From: Acidobacterium sp. S8
Lineage (GTDB): Bacteria; Acidobacteriota; Terriglobia; Terriglobales; Acidobacteriaceae
DNA: 64,000 nt
NCBI RefSeq assembly: GCF_009765985.1
Contig: NZ_LMUM01000016.1
Location: 62,001 to 126,000 of the forward strand
Direction of reading: 5' to 3'
Part shown: positions 25,859-33,845 of the stretch, piece after piece
Numbering within the stretch: position 1 is the first letter of the stretch
Layout of the letters: each line of letters begins with the position of its first letter
Translations under genes and position numbers: made by a program
Notes under the pieces: model-generated
Told to the model about the DNA's origin: nothing
Database searches by the model: none
Seen by the model: the letters and a program-made list of their open reading frames with translations, nothing else

Positions 25859-26851
25859 ATGTCAGAAAACAAGTTGAACGAAAACATAACGGACAAAGAT
25901 CCCATAACTTCCTGCTGCACGCCTCCGGTGAATTTCCGGCCAGTCATAGTTCAACATAGCGAGATAAGTCCAGAAACAGCCAGCGCGACAGACGCAACGC
26001 GCTCGATGATCTCGCTTTCCGGCGGTACGTTTCTCATGGGTACGGACTACGTTGGCGGATTTCCTGCAGATGGGGAAGGCCCAGTCCGTCCCGTATCTCT
26101 TTCCTCATTTCAAATCGACACGTATCCCGTCACGAATGCGGACTTCGCGGCGTTCATCGATGCGACTGGATATCTTACAGAGGCGCAGAACTTCGGATGG
26201 TCGTTCGTTTTCTGGTCACATATTCCACGGGAGCGCTACCAGGAGCTAGTCGAAGATACTGCGGCGGCTGCGCCGTGGTGGTGTAAAGTGCCCGGTTCTT
26301 TTTGGAAGCAGCCTGAAGGACCTGGCTCCAGCATCGGCGAGAGACTTACGCATCCGGTCGTGCATGTTTCTTGGAATGACGCAAACGCCTATGTGAAATG
26401 GGCAGGGAAGAGGTTGCCCACAGAAGCACAATGGGAATACGCGGCACGAGGTGGTCTGGAGCAGAAACTTTACCCCTGGGGCGACGACCTCACGCCTGAT
26501 GGTCAGCACCGATGCAATATCTGGCAGGGAGAATTTCCCGTACAGGACACAGCTGAGGATGGTTATGTAGGCACGTCTCCTGTCGACGCGTTTTCTCCAA
26601 ACGGCTATGGAATTTACTCCGTCACCGGAAACGTGTGGGAATGGTGTGCCGACTGGTTCGACCGGCCATCTCTATCGGGCGGCGAGATACTTGACCCAGC
26701 TGGACCTTCCGATGGCGAAAGCAAAGTCATGAAGGGCGGATCGTTTCTTTGTCATGCCTCATACTGCAATCGCTATCGCGTCGCGGCCCGAACATCGAAT
26801 ACTCCCGATAGCTCCGCTTCCAACATTGGCTTTCGTTGCGTGCGGAATTAA
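25859..26851 (+). CDS. Formylglycine-generating enzyme (sulfatase maturase)
   Basis: A 330-residue FGE/SUMF1-type protein. The domain starts near residue 50 (ISLSGGTFLMGTD) and ends in NIGFRCVRN. Both active-site cysteines are present, C298 and C303 in FLCHASYC, with the same spacing as Cys336 and Cys341 of human FGE, and the following RYRVAARTSNTPDSSASN is almost the human sequence. These cysteines bind copper and oxidise the sulfatase cysteine to formylglycine. There is no signal peptide, so it should act in the cytoplasm before Tat export of the neighbouring sulfatase. It overlaps nothing and follows the sulfatase by 29 bases. Confidence 0.92.
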   Translation: MSENKLNENITDKDPITSCCTPPVNFRPVIVQHSEISPETASATDATRSMISLSGGTFLMGTDYVGGFPADGEGPVRPVSLSSFQIDTYPVTNADFAAFIDATGYLTEAQNFGWSFVFWSHIPRERYQELVEDTAAAAPWWCKVPGSFWKQPEGPGSSIGERLTHPVVHVSWNDANAYVKWAGKRLPTEAQWEYAARGGLEQKLYPWGDDLTPDGQHRCNIWQGEFPVQDTAEDGYVGTSPVDAFSPNGYGIYSVTGNVWEWCADWFDRPSLSGGEILDPAGPSDGESKVMKGGSFLCHASYCNRYRVAARTSNTPDSSASNIGFRCVRN

Positions 26852-26862
26852 CGGATTCGCTC

Positions 26863-28002
26863 TTATGAAACGGGTGCAGTGTCAGGTACTCTCGTAGCGC
26901 TGAAAATTCCCAACAGTACCGAAGGCCATATCCTGGCCACGTATCCCAGCGAAGGCATGGCAGTAACTAATCGCGAAAGCAGAGACCCGAAGTAGAGACG
27001 GCTATGAAATTGCTTTCGGATCTCTCGATGGAAGTCAGCAGCGGAATAGCCGCTAAGGTAGAGTTGAGCCGCTCGTCGCGCTGTATAAAGTGCGATTGCC
27101 ATTCCGTCGCCACTGAACGACGGAATCACGGCAGCCTGATCGCCAATCCGCCACGGAGAAAGTATCTCTATCGGCCCGTTCATGCAATATCCGTAAGGAA
27201 TCGCTGAAAGAGCCAGCGGACGTTCGAGCATAGGCACGGAGCCATTCAGACGGCGAGCCAGATGATCGGAATGCCGCAGCATGTAATCGAGCAGGCTATC
27301 CCAGCCTGCACCAGGCTGCTGCAGCTTTTCCTTCGTGACGACAGCGCATAAATTTGCGCACCTGCCTTCAACCATCTGTAGGCCCGCGTATCCACCGGGA
27401 AAGAGAATCAGTTCTACATATCCAGCTAACTGCTTCTGCTGTTCCGGTGAAAACGCAAAATACATCTTGAAGGCAACCAGATTATTCTGTGTGCCCTTCG
27501 TCGCACGTGCCCAGCCTCGCAGTCCATGTTTACCGGTAGCGAGAAAGGCAGACTCTCCTTCAATGAACATCAATTCGCAGCCATCAGATACTTGCGCCCG
27601 CCAGTGATTCGAACTCTCTGAGTGATCCAGCCTCTCCGCAGTCCAGCCACGATGAACATTTACGCCAACCTGTCGGGCTCGCTGAAGCAACGCTTCGTCT
27701 AATACTCGTCGTGTTAACGAGAGCGCCGGTGCAGGGAATCGAACTTCCGCAAGCACTTCGCGCGTGACAAGACGCGTCGAGTGGATCGTTTGAGCGCCAA
27801 GATAATCGGGGCAGATTCCGAGCCGGTGAAGCAGCGGTAAGCTTTCCGGACTCAGAAACTCTCCGCAAACTTTATGTTGTGCCTCTTTGTTTTTCTCTAC
27901 GAGGACAACCGAACGTCCAGCTTCTGCGAGCGCAATGGCCAGCGCCGATCCGGCGAGGCCGCCACCGAGTATCAGCGCTTCGCTTGACAGCGGCGCAATC
28001 AT
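26863..28002 (-). CDS. FAD-dependent oxidoreductase (hydroxylase) of a type III PKS operon
   Basis: A 379-residue flavoprotein of the geranylgeranyl-reductase/PHBH-like group. The FAD-binding motif is GGGLAGSALAIALAEAG close to the N-terminus, followed by VCGEFLSPESLP. A second conserved stretch, IGDQAAVIPSFSGDGMAIAL, is the GD motif. The start at 28002 is preferred, because its ATGA overlaps the methyltransferase stop exactly; an in-frame start 39 bases upstream is less likely. In Streptomyces griseus the equivalent gene (srsC) hydroxylates an alkylresorcinol made by the type III PKS, so a tailoring oxidation of a phenolic lipid is the likely job. Confidence 0.75.
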   Translation of the reverse strand: MIAPLSSEALILGGGLAGSALAIALAEAGRSVVLVEKNKEAQHKVCGEFLSPESLPLLHRLGICPDYLGAQTIHSTRLVTREVLAEVRFPAPALSLTRRVLDEALLQRARQVGVNVHRGWTAERLDHSESSNHWRAQVSDGCELMFIEGESAFLATGKHGLRGWARATKGTQNNLVAFKMYFAFSPEQQKQLAGYVELILFPGGYAGLQMVEGRCANLCAVVTKEKLQQPGAGWDSLLDYMLRHSDHLARRLNGSVPMLERPLALSAIPYGYCMNGPIEILSPWRIGDQAAVIPSFSGDGMAIALYTARRAAQLYLSGYSAADFHREIRKQFHSRLYFGSLLSRLVTAMPSLGYVARIWPSVLLGIFSATRVPDTAPVS

Positions 28003-28766
28003 TGCGACTTTATCCGCCCAACGCAAAGGCGCGCGGGCCAATGCGTCTCAATGCTGGCCGCGTCGGGCGAAAGCTCCGATGCAGTCAGATATTTCTTCCA
28101 ATCATTTTGTCTGAATGCCCGTCGAATCGAAACCGGACCATCGTGGCGAACGAAGGGGTGCCAGCGCATTATGGCTGAGAGGATTCCGAATGCGCGATAA
28201 GCATTCCGGCTCCGGTAAAGATCATTGATAAACCAGCCGCGCCGTGCCACGCTCTCCATCCATGCGAGAAACGCAGCAATCTCATCGTCGTGCAGGTGGT
28301 GGGTAAAAAGCGAGCTGATCACCAGATCTACAAGATCACTCGCAGCGTCGAAGGACTGCGCCATTCCAGTGACCCACTGTATGCGGCTTTCTTGCGGAGT
28401 GAACTCACGTGCCGCGCGTATGGCATGAGGATTCAGATCTATCCCCGTTAGCCGAACGACCATGCGTCTGCGCATAGCCCACCGTTCGATACGCCGCAGC
28501 ATATCTCCGCCGCCGCAACCCACATCCACAATATGAAGCGGACGCGAAGCCGATGATGAATTTGCGAATTGCTGCAGCCATTGCAAAGTTGGACGATGCG
28601 CAAACGTAACGCGATTGACCTGCGATAGATCGCGAAGGCAGTCACGCAACTCTTCATAAGAACATGGCTCGTCCATCATCTCCGAGAGATGCGCGCGGAC
28701 CGAAAAATCGATGATGTCTTTATCCTGCTCTGCTTCCGGTGCTCGCGATGCTGCCTCAAAGGACAT
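27999..28766 (-). CDS. SAM-dependent methyltransferase of a type III PKS operon
   Basis: A class I methyltransferase of 255 residues with motif I at IVDVGCGGGDMLRR, the acidic end of strand 2 in GIDLNPHAI, and an extended N-terminus that is common in UbiE/Coq5-like tailoring enzymes. It overlaps the PKS gene by 11 bases and the flavoprotein gene by 4 bases, so the three form one operon with coupled translation. By analogy with srsB of Streptomyces griseus it would methylate a hydroxyl or ring position of the phenolic lipid. The acceptor is not visible in the sequence. Confidence 0.8.
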   Translation of the reverse strand: MSFEAASRAPEAEQDKDIIDFSVRAHLSEMMDEPCSYEELRDCLRDLSQVNRVTFAHRPTLQWLQQFANSSSASRPLHIVDVGCGGGDMLRRIERWAMRRRMVVRLTGIDLNPHAIRAAREFTPQESRIQWVTGMAQSFDAASDLVDLVISSLFTHHLHDDEIAAFLAWMESVARRGWFINDLYRSRNAYRAFGILSAIMRWHPFVRHDGPVSIRRAFRQNDWKKYLTASELSPDAASIETHWPARLCVGRIKSQ

Positions 28767-29883
28767 GGAATTTCATCGTTTCTGCGGTAAGTCCCGGCCC
28801 AAACGACATGGCGCAACCTCGCTGGCCGCCTCTTGCCGACCGCATCATCTCTTCCAGAACAAACATAATCGTAGCCGAACTCATGTTGCCAAAACGCCTT
28901 AGAATGTTGCGGGAAGTTGCGAGCTTGTCGCTCGCGAGTCCCAAGCCATCTTCTACCGCATCAAGAATCGTACGCCCCCCCGGATGCACCGCCCACAACT
29001 CAACGTCATGCGCGGGATCCAGCATATCGGGAGATTCGCGAAGCACGCGGCGCAATTGCGTTGGCACCTCGCCGGACAATTCCATATCAAATCCCACATC
29101 GCCGATGCGCCATTGGATCAGCTCAGTCGTCTCCGGAATCAGGATGGCCTGAAAGCTGTCCATCGCCAATCCGCGATCGTCCGCGCGGATCAGGCTGGCC
29201 GCGCAGCCATCCGCAAAAATCAGGAATGACAGCATGCTCTGAAGGTCCTGCGTCTCCTGAAAGTGCAGCGAACAAAGCTCAAGATTAATCATCAACACGC
29301 TCGACTCGGGTTGCGACCGAACGATGTGACGTGCCAGCTTGAGGCCGTTGATGGCGGCATAGCAGCCCATAAAACCCACCATCGTGCGCTCTGTACCCGG
29401 ATCGAGTGCCAGGTGCTCCAGTGCTACAAAATCCAGTCCCGGAGCGTACAGGCCGGTGCAGCAGGTAACGATGACGTGGCCAATACTATGCCGTTCTTCG
29501 TCGCTAAGCGACAGCCGGTCCAGTGCACAACGCAGAAGATGGGGAGCAAGTCGCTCAAAGAGTTCCATGCGTTTGGCAGTCGTCGGGAAATGGCCTCGAC
29601 GGAAAAGAGCGTTTCCGTCTATGGAATGGATAGGTGTCTCGGCCTCCGCGCAGAGATACGAGTAGCGATGATCGATGCCCGATCGCTGCGCCATTCGCTC
29701 CAGCAGCAAGCGAGCTCGAGGATCGTTAAGCATGCCCGAAGCATACGCAAGAAAGGGCGCGTGCATGTCATGCGGCGGTGTCGCTGTTGCGATGCGACTG
29801 ATACAGACAGGATTCATGGCTCCGATGACAGCCTCTCGTGGTGATCTCTCGCGCCAGGCTGCTCCATTTCTTCGGGCGGCCAT
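28756..29883 (-). CDS. Type III polyketide synthase (chalcone/alkylresorcinol synthase family)
   Basis: A thiolase-fold type III PKS of up to 375 residues. The catalytic triad is complete: Cys142 in TCCTGLYAPGLD, His300 in WAVHPGGR and Asn333 in FGNMSSATIM. MVGFMGCYAAINGLK is the substrate tunnel strand. The protein makes alkylresorcinol or alkylpyrone products by extending a starter acyl-CoA with malonyl-CoA. The true start may be the ATG at 29817 (MNPVCISRIATATPP), which gives the more usual N-terminus; the upstream ATG at 29883 is given because no clear ribosome site decides. It heads the operon with a methyltransferase and a flavoprotein hydroxylase, the srsABC arrangement. Confidence 0.87.
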   Translation of the reverse strand: MAARRNGAAWRERSPREAVIGAMNPVCISRIATATPPHDMHAPFLAYASGMLNDPRARLLLERMAQRSGIDHRYSYLCAEAETPIHSIDGNALFRRGHFPTTAKRMELFERLAPHLLRCALDRLSLSDEERHSIGHVIVTCCTGLYAPGLDFVALEHLALDPGTERTMVGFMGCYAAINGLKLARHIVRSQPESSVLMINLELCSLHFQETQDLQSMLSFLIFADGCAASLIRADDRGLAMDSFQAILIPETTELIQWRIGDVGFDMELSGEVPTQLRRVLRESPDMLDPAHDVELWAVHPGGRTILDAVEDGLGLASDKLATSRNILRRFGNMSSATIMFVLEEMMRSARGGQRGCAMSFGPGLTAETMKFHVL

Positions 29884-29980
29884 TGTTTCTATATCGGACT
29901 CGTCTCAGCTTTTATAGTTGCAGTAGTAAGGTGGAAAACACGAATCGAAGTGCATGGAATCAACAACTCGTGACCTAATG

Positions 29981-29998
29981 AAAAGCCGCGATCCGGCT
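29981..29998 (-). terminator. Possible rho-independent terminator after xseB
   Basis: On the minus strand AGCCG-GATCG-CGGCT is followed by TTTTC. The stem is only five base pairs. It lies just past the xseB stop codon. Confidence 0.45.
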
Positions 29999-30014
29999 CA
30001 GTCACGTTGCGACA

Positions 30015-30236
30015 TTATTTAAGCGGTGGGAACGGTTCTGCTTTCATAGATCCGTTACGCTGCTTCATCAGAATCTGAACTTTGCCCTCGGCCTCTTCGA
30101 GCTGCGTCTTGCACTCGGCGGAAAGCTGCATTCCTTCTTCAAACAGCTTGATGGAGTTTTCCAGCGGCAGGTCGCCGCGTTCCATTTGCTCTACAATTTT
30201 TTCCAGTCTCTTGAGAGATTCTTCAAAGTTTGCCAA
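30015..30236 (-). CDS. xseB: Exodeoxyribonuclease VII small subunit
   Basis: A 73-residue protein with the whole XseB signature: NFEESLKRLEKIVEQMERGD followed by LPLENSIKLFEEGM and CKTQLEEAEGKV. It forms a two-helix coiled coil that binds XseA to give exonuclease VII, which degrades single-stranded DNA in repair. The start is a TTG at 30236, with GAAGGGA six bases upstream, and gives the normal family length; the open frame runs further upstream inside the preceding gene, overlapping it by 14 bases. XseA itself is not in the window. Confidence 0.85.
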   Translation of the reverse strand: MANFEESLKRLEKIVEQMERGDLPLENSIKLFEEGMQLSAECKTQLEEAEGKVQILMKQRNGSMKAEPFPPLK

Positions 30237-32142
30237 CGCCTGTCCCTTCAATCGTCTCTTGTTTTGCGTCCCGGCTGGGCAGCACGCCAGCCAACACCTC
30301 GGCAGCGGCGGTATACCTTCCAAAGGGGGCGCTGACCTGCACACCCTGCACCATGGGGCGGGCCGTTTCCAGCATCTCCTGGGCTATGCGAATGCCCTCA
30401 GCTCGCGCGCCTTCAGGTAATGTAGCCTGCTGCATGCGCAGCATCACGCTATCGGGTACCGACACGCGCAAATCGTTCTTCATAAACTCGGCGTTCCGCA
30501 CACTGGTCAGCGGCCAGATACCCGCAATCACCGGGATCCGAAATCCTTCGATGCGCTTCAAAAAACTCTCCAGTACGCGCATATCGAAAACCGGCTGTGT
30601 GATCGCGTACTCCGCTCCGGCTTCCACCTTGTAAGCAAAGCGGCGCACCTCGTTATCAATATCCGGCACTCCCGGATTTGCCGCGCAGGCAATGGTTACA
30701 CCCGTAGAAACACCGATAGGATTGCCGCCGATGTCCAGCCCGTGATTGAGGCGGTTGACGATATTCACCAGGCCGATGGCATCCACATCGAAAACCGCCG
30801 TGGCATCCGGATAGTTGCCCAGCTTAGGTGGGTCGCCCGTGAGGCACAGGATATTTTTAAGGCCAATCGAAGATGCGCCCAGAAGATCGCTTTGAATGCT
30901 CAAGACATTGCGATCGCGGCAGGTGTAGTGCAGTATCGTTTCGATTCCCGTCTTCTGCTGGATCTGGATGCAGAGGCTCTGCGCGCTCATGCGAGCCGAG
31001 GCACGCGGCGAGTCGGGAACGTTAATCACATCGATGCCCAGCTCTGCGAGAAGCGCCGCACCTGCGAGTTCCTTGGAACAGTCGATGCCTTTCGGAGGCA
31101 CAATCTCGACCATTGCCACAAACTTGCCGTCATGGATAAGACGTCCCAACCGCGAGCGTTCCTCGATCGGCGGAGGCGGTGTTTCCGTCACAATTGGAGC
31201 GCGCGTATGGTGAGCGTGGTTGATCTTCTGCGCATCCACGGCCCGTGTTGCTGACTTCATCGCACGAATATGATTCGGCGTGGTGCCGCAACAGCCGCCG
31301 ATCAACTGTACGCCTGCCTTTATGAACTTCTTGGCAAAGCTCGCCAGGTATTCCGGTGAGCATAGATAAATATTGCGTCCGTCAACAGCACGAGGCATGC
31401 CGGCATTCGGCATCACTACCAAAGGAAGGCTGCTCTCCGCGGCCATGCATTCGATGGCCGTCAAGACAGTCGCCGGTCCGGTGCTGCAGTTCACGCCGAT
31501 CGCATCCGCACCCCAGGTGGTCAGTTTCGCAGCCGCTACTTCCGGAGTCGCGCCATCCAAACAGTGCGCTTCCTCGTCCACCGTAACCAGCGCAATCACC
31601 GGGATATCAGGCGCAACGGCACGCGCCGCCCGGAGAGCCTGCTCCGCCTCATTCAGCGCCGACATGGTTTCAATCACCAGCAAATCGGCGCCGACTCCGG
31701 GACCACCATCGGTCAGACCGCGAATCTGCTCGGCAAAAGCTTCATAAGCTTCTTCCAGAGACGTTTTGCCTAGCGGCTCAAGAAGAATTCCTAGTGGTCC
31801 CACGGAGCCGGCGACCCATGCCGTACCAGCCTGCTTGTCCTTCAATTGCTCAACTGCCTGTCGGGCAATTTTTACCCCGGCCTGGTTGATCGCCGCGACA
31901 TTGTCCTGCAATCCATAGCGTCCAAGCCGGTAACGATTCGCGCCAAAAGTATTGGTTTCAACGACCTCGGCCCCTGCCTGCAGATATTCCTCGTGAATGG
32001 AGCGCACCAATTCCGGCTGCGACAGGTTAAGCTCGTCATAGCAGCGATTAATAAATACGCCGCGACCATAAAGCATTGTGCCCATTGCTCCGTCAAAGAG
32101 AATGGTGCGGGTACCAAGCAGGTTTTGGATTCTGTTTGTCAT
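30223..32142 (-). CDS. Bifunctional homocysteine S-methyltransferase / methylenetetrahydrofolate reductase
   Basis: A 639-residue fusion like YitJ of Bacillus. The N-terminal half (about 1-310) is a homocysteine methyltransferase with LFDGAMGTMLYGRG and the three zinc cysteines in VNCSTGP and GGCCGTTP. The C-terminal half (about 335-620) is a MetF-type reductase, with VAMVEIVPPKGID, NVPDSPRASARMSA, LHYTCRDRN and LCLTGDPP for FAD and folate binding. Together they would make 5-methyltetrahydrofolate and move a methyl group to homocysteine. No cobalamin-binding domain is present, so the methyl donor used by the first half is uncertain. xseB overlaps its 3' end. Confidence 0.88.
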   Translation of the reverse strand: MTNRIQNLLGTRTILFDGAMGTMLYGRGVFINRCYDELNLSQPELVRSIHEEYLQAGAEVVETNTFGANRYRLGRYGLQDNVAAINQAGVKIARQAVEQLKDKQAGTAWVAGSVGPLGILLEPLGKTSLEEAYEAFAEQIRGLTDGGPGVGADLLVIETMSALNEAEQALRAARAVAPDIPVIALVTVDEEAHCLDGATPEVAAAKLTTWGADAIGVNCSTGPATVLTAIECMAAESSLPLVVMPNAGMPRAVDGRNIYLCSPEYLASFAKKFIKAGVQLIGGCCGTTPNHIRAMKSATRAVDAQKINHAHHTRAPIVTETPPPPIEERSRLGRLIHDGKFVAMVEIVPPKGIDCSKELAGAALLAELGIDVINVPDSPRASARMSAQSLCIQIQQKTGIETILHYTCRDRNVLSIQSDLLGASSIGLKNILCLTGDPPKLGNYPDATAVFDVDAIGLVNIVNRLNHGLDIGGNPIGVSTGVTIACAANPGVPDIDNEVRRFAYKVEAGAEYAITQPVFDMRVLESFLKRIEGFRIPVIAGIWPLTSVRNAEFMKNDLRVSVPDSVMLRMQQATLPEGARAEGIRIAQEMLETARPMVQGVQVSAPFGRYTAAAEVLAGVLPSRDAKQETIEGTGVGKL

Positions 32143-32291
32143 CACAAAGGGCTCTAGTCATGCTAAGTCACTTGCGGCATGAGCGCCAGCGGAACCGCCA
32201 GACTAATCAGGACCAGACTTGGGGGCTTCTGCTTTGTTATACTTGGCTTTCCCACGAACTCCGTAACAGGAACGGTAGAGGTCTTAAGGTT

Positions 32292-33722
32292 TTGAAGAAA
32301 AGAAGTCTCCTTTCAGTGGTTGCATTCATTTGCGCCGTCTCGTTTTTGACCGCCTGCGGCAAAAACTTTTATTTTGCAGGCCGTACTCTCCCGCCCAGCG
32401 GAGTGCTTAACCGGGTAATGGTGGCGATTCAGAATCCCAGCGCGCTATCGAAGGGAACGCTGCAGTTCGACGATGCGCTGTACGACATTCGCCACAGCTA
32501 TAACAACAAAACGCCGCTCTTCAGCATCGGTGGATATTCCGGCGCCCTGCCCGTAACCATCCAGAACATGCCCGAGCAGCAGGTGGGGGCCGTCTATTCC
32601 ATCGGCGATGGCAGCCTGACCATCGTGAGCTATGCCGGAGAAAAGGTTTCGACCACCACCGCAAGCAGCAGTCTGAACGGAATCTCCCAGAGCATTTTCA
32701 CCTCTCGCGATCTAAGCTATATCTATGCGGCCTCGCAGTCGCTCCATTCGTTGACGGTAGTCGATCATGGCACGACCTATACTCTGAATCTTCCCGGCGT
32801 CTATCGCGTTTCGATTAACCCCGGCAATACTGTCGCTCTCGCGTTTGTCCAGAATACGAACGACGTATACAGCGTTGTTCACCTGAACGCAGACCAGCAG
32901 CAGGCAGCAATCAACAACCCGCACTGGAATCCCGGCCTTCCGAACTCCCAGCCTGCGCAGGACTGCTATCCGCAGAACCTTCCTGTCTATTGCGTCTTCC
33001 CCGTAAGCACTGGCAGCAATGTATCGTTTGATCATCCGACCAAGGCCGTTTTCTCGCCCGATGGTTCGACTGCCTATGTGCTCAACTGTGGCCCGGAATG
33101 TGGCGGGACCACATCCGGCGTCACCGCCATACCGATCACCGCATCCTCACTCAATCCCTCGGGCGTGGGCGCGAGCGGCATCGCGCTTCTGGCGACACAG
33201 ACGATGGCTGTGCCGGGTGGAGTGACAAATGGCCTGTTTAACGGGAGTACCTTCTATTTGTCAGGGCAGCAGATACAGCCGGACGGCTTGCTCGCCGGCA
33301 ACCTGTCCATCCTGAATCCGGCCACTGGCCAAGTGACCGGCCAGTATTCGATCAGCGACGGCACTCATAACAAAATGATCCTCGCCGATGACAATACCCT
33401 CTGGATCGGTTCCTATCAGTGCCAGTCAGGCGAGCGCTACAAGCTGAGCCAAAGCTCGGCTCCGGGCACTCCCTTCGGCTGCATCACCATGTTCAACACC
33501 GCCAATAATACTGCGCTCGTCGAATCCTTCAAAGGAGATGGCACCGGCGTCGCCGCTGTCACCGGCCTGAACAAGGTCTACACGGCAGAAGGCGGTCAGG
33601 TCTACATTTACAACACCGCCGACGGCTCCGCGCGTGACAATACCAACGTCACCGTCAACGGAACCGCCTACGACGTGGCCTACATGGACGCAGCCAGCGA
33701 CGGCGACAATACGACCTACTAG
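32292..33722 (+). CDS. Beta-propeller-like lipoprotein of unknown function
   Basis: A 476-residue exported protein that starts at a TTG (32292), which gives a clean lipoprotein signal: KKRSLLSVVAFICAVSFLTAC. No in-frame ATG lies near that point; GTAGAGG about 11 bases upstream is a modest ribosome site. The mature part has repeated strands such as GSLTIVSYAGEK, AVFSPDGSTAYVLNCG and ADDNTLWIGSYQC that look like blades of a beta-propeller. The function is unknown. Proteins of this type are common in Acidobacteriota cell envelopes. Confidence 0.65.
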   Translation: MKKRSLLSVVAFICAVSFLTACGKNFYFAGRTLPPSGVLNRVMVAIQNPSALSKGTLQFDDALYDIRHSYNNKTPLFSIGGYSGALPVTIQNMPEQQVGAVYSIGDGSLTIVSYAGEKVSTTTASSSLNGISQSIFTSRDLSYIYAASQSLHSLTVVDHGTTYTLNLPGVYRVSINPGNTVALAFVQNTNDVYSVVHLNADQQQAAINNPHWNPGLPNSQPAQDCYPQNLPVYCVFPVSTGSNVSFDHPTKAVFSPDGSTAYVLNCGPECGGTTSGVTAIPITASSLNPSGVGASGIALLATQTMAVPGGVTNGLFNGSTFYLSGQQIQPDGLLAGNLSILNPATGQVTGQYSISDGTHNKMILADDNTLWIGSYQCQSGERYKLSQSSAPGTPFGCITMFNTANNTALVESFKGDGTGVAAVTGLNKVYTAEGGQVYIYNTADGSARDNTNVTVNGTAYDVAYMDAASDGDNTTY

Positions 33723-33759
33723 ATCCTGCAGCTGATAAACGAGTTATTCTTTGGGTCGT

Positions 33760-33793
33760 GGGTGCCCCATTCTTAGCGAAGCGAAGGGTGGGG
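33760..33793. repeat. Interspersed repeat, family A, copy 1
   Basis: GGGTGCCCCATTC and GAAGCGAAGGGTGGGG are the two ends of an imperfect palindrome. The same element occurs at 58699-58735 and 58801-58835. It lies just downstream of the lipoprotein gene. Confidence 0.75.
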
Positions 33794-33820
33794 AATCCGT
33801 CCAAGACTTTACAGAAAGAA

Positions 33821-33845
33821 AAGGCGCGATATTACATCGCGCCTT
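33821..33845. terminator. Bidirectional rho-independent terminator
   Basis: Perfect 10-base arms, AAGGCGCGAT at 33821-33830 and ATCGCGCCTT at 33836-33845, enclose a five-base loop and are flanked by A-runs on one side and T-runs on the other. It serves the lipoprotein gene on the plus strand. The stop codon of the minus-strand metallo-beta-lactamase lies in the hairpin (33832-33834), so it can end both transcripts. Confidence 0.85.

Noticed and set aside
30015-30344. A longer xseB product starting at 30344
   Set aside because: The first 36 residues would lie inside the upstream gene and have no XseB similarity; a TTG at 30236 with a good ribosome site gives the normal size.
32076-32291. N-terminal extension of the beta-propeller lipoprotein
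   Set aside because: It would precede a perfect lipoprotein signal with 72 polar residues and overlaps the start of the opposite gene.
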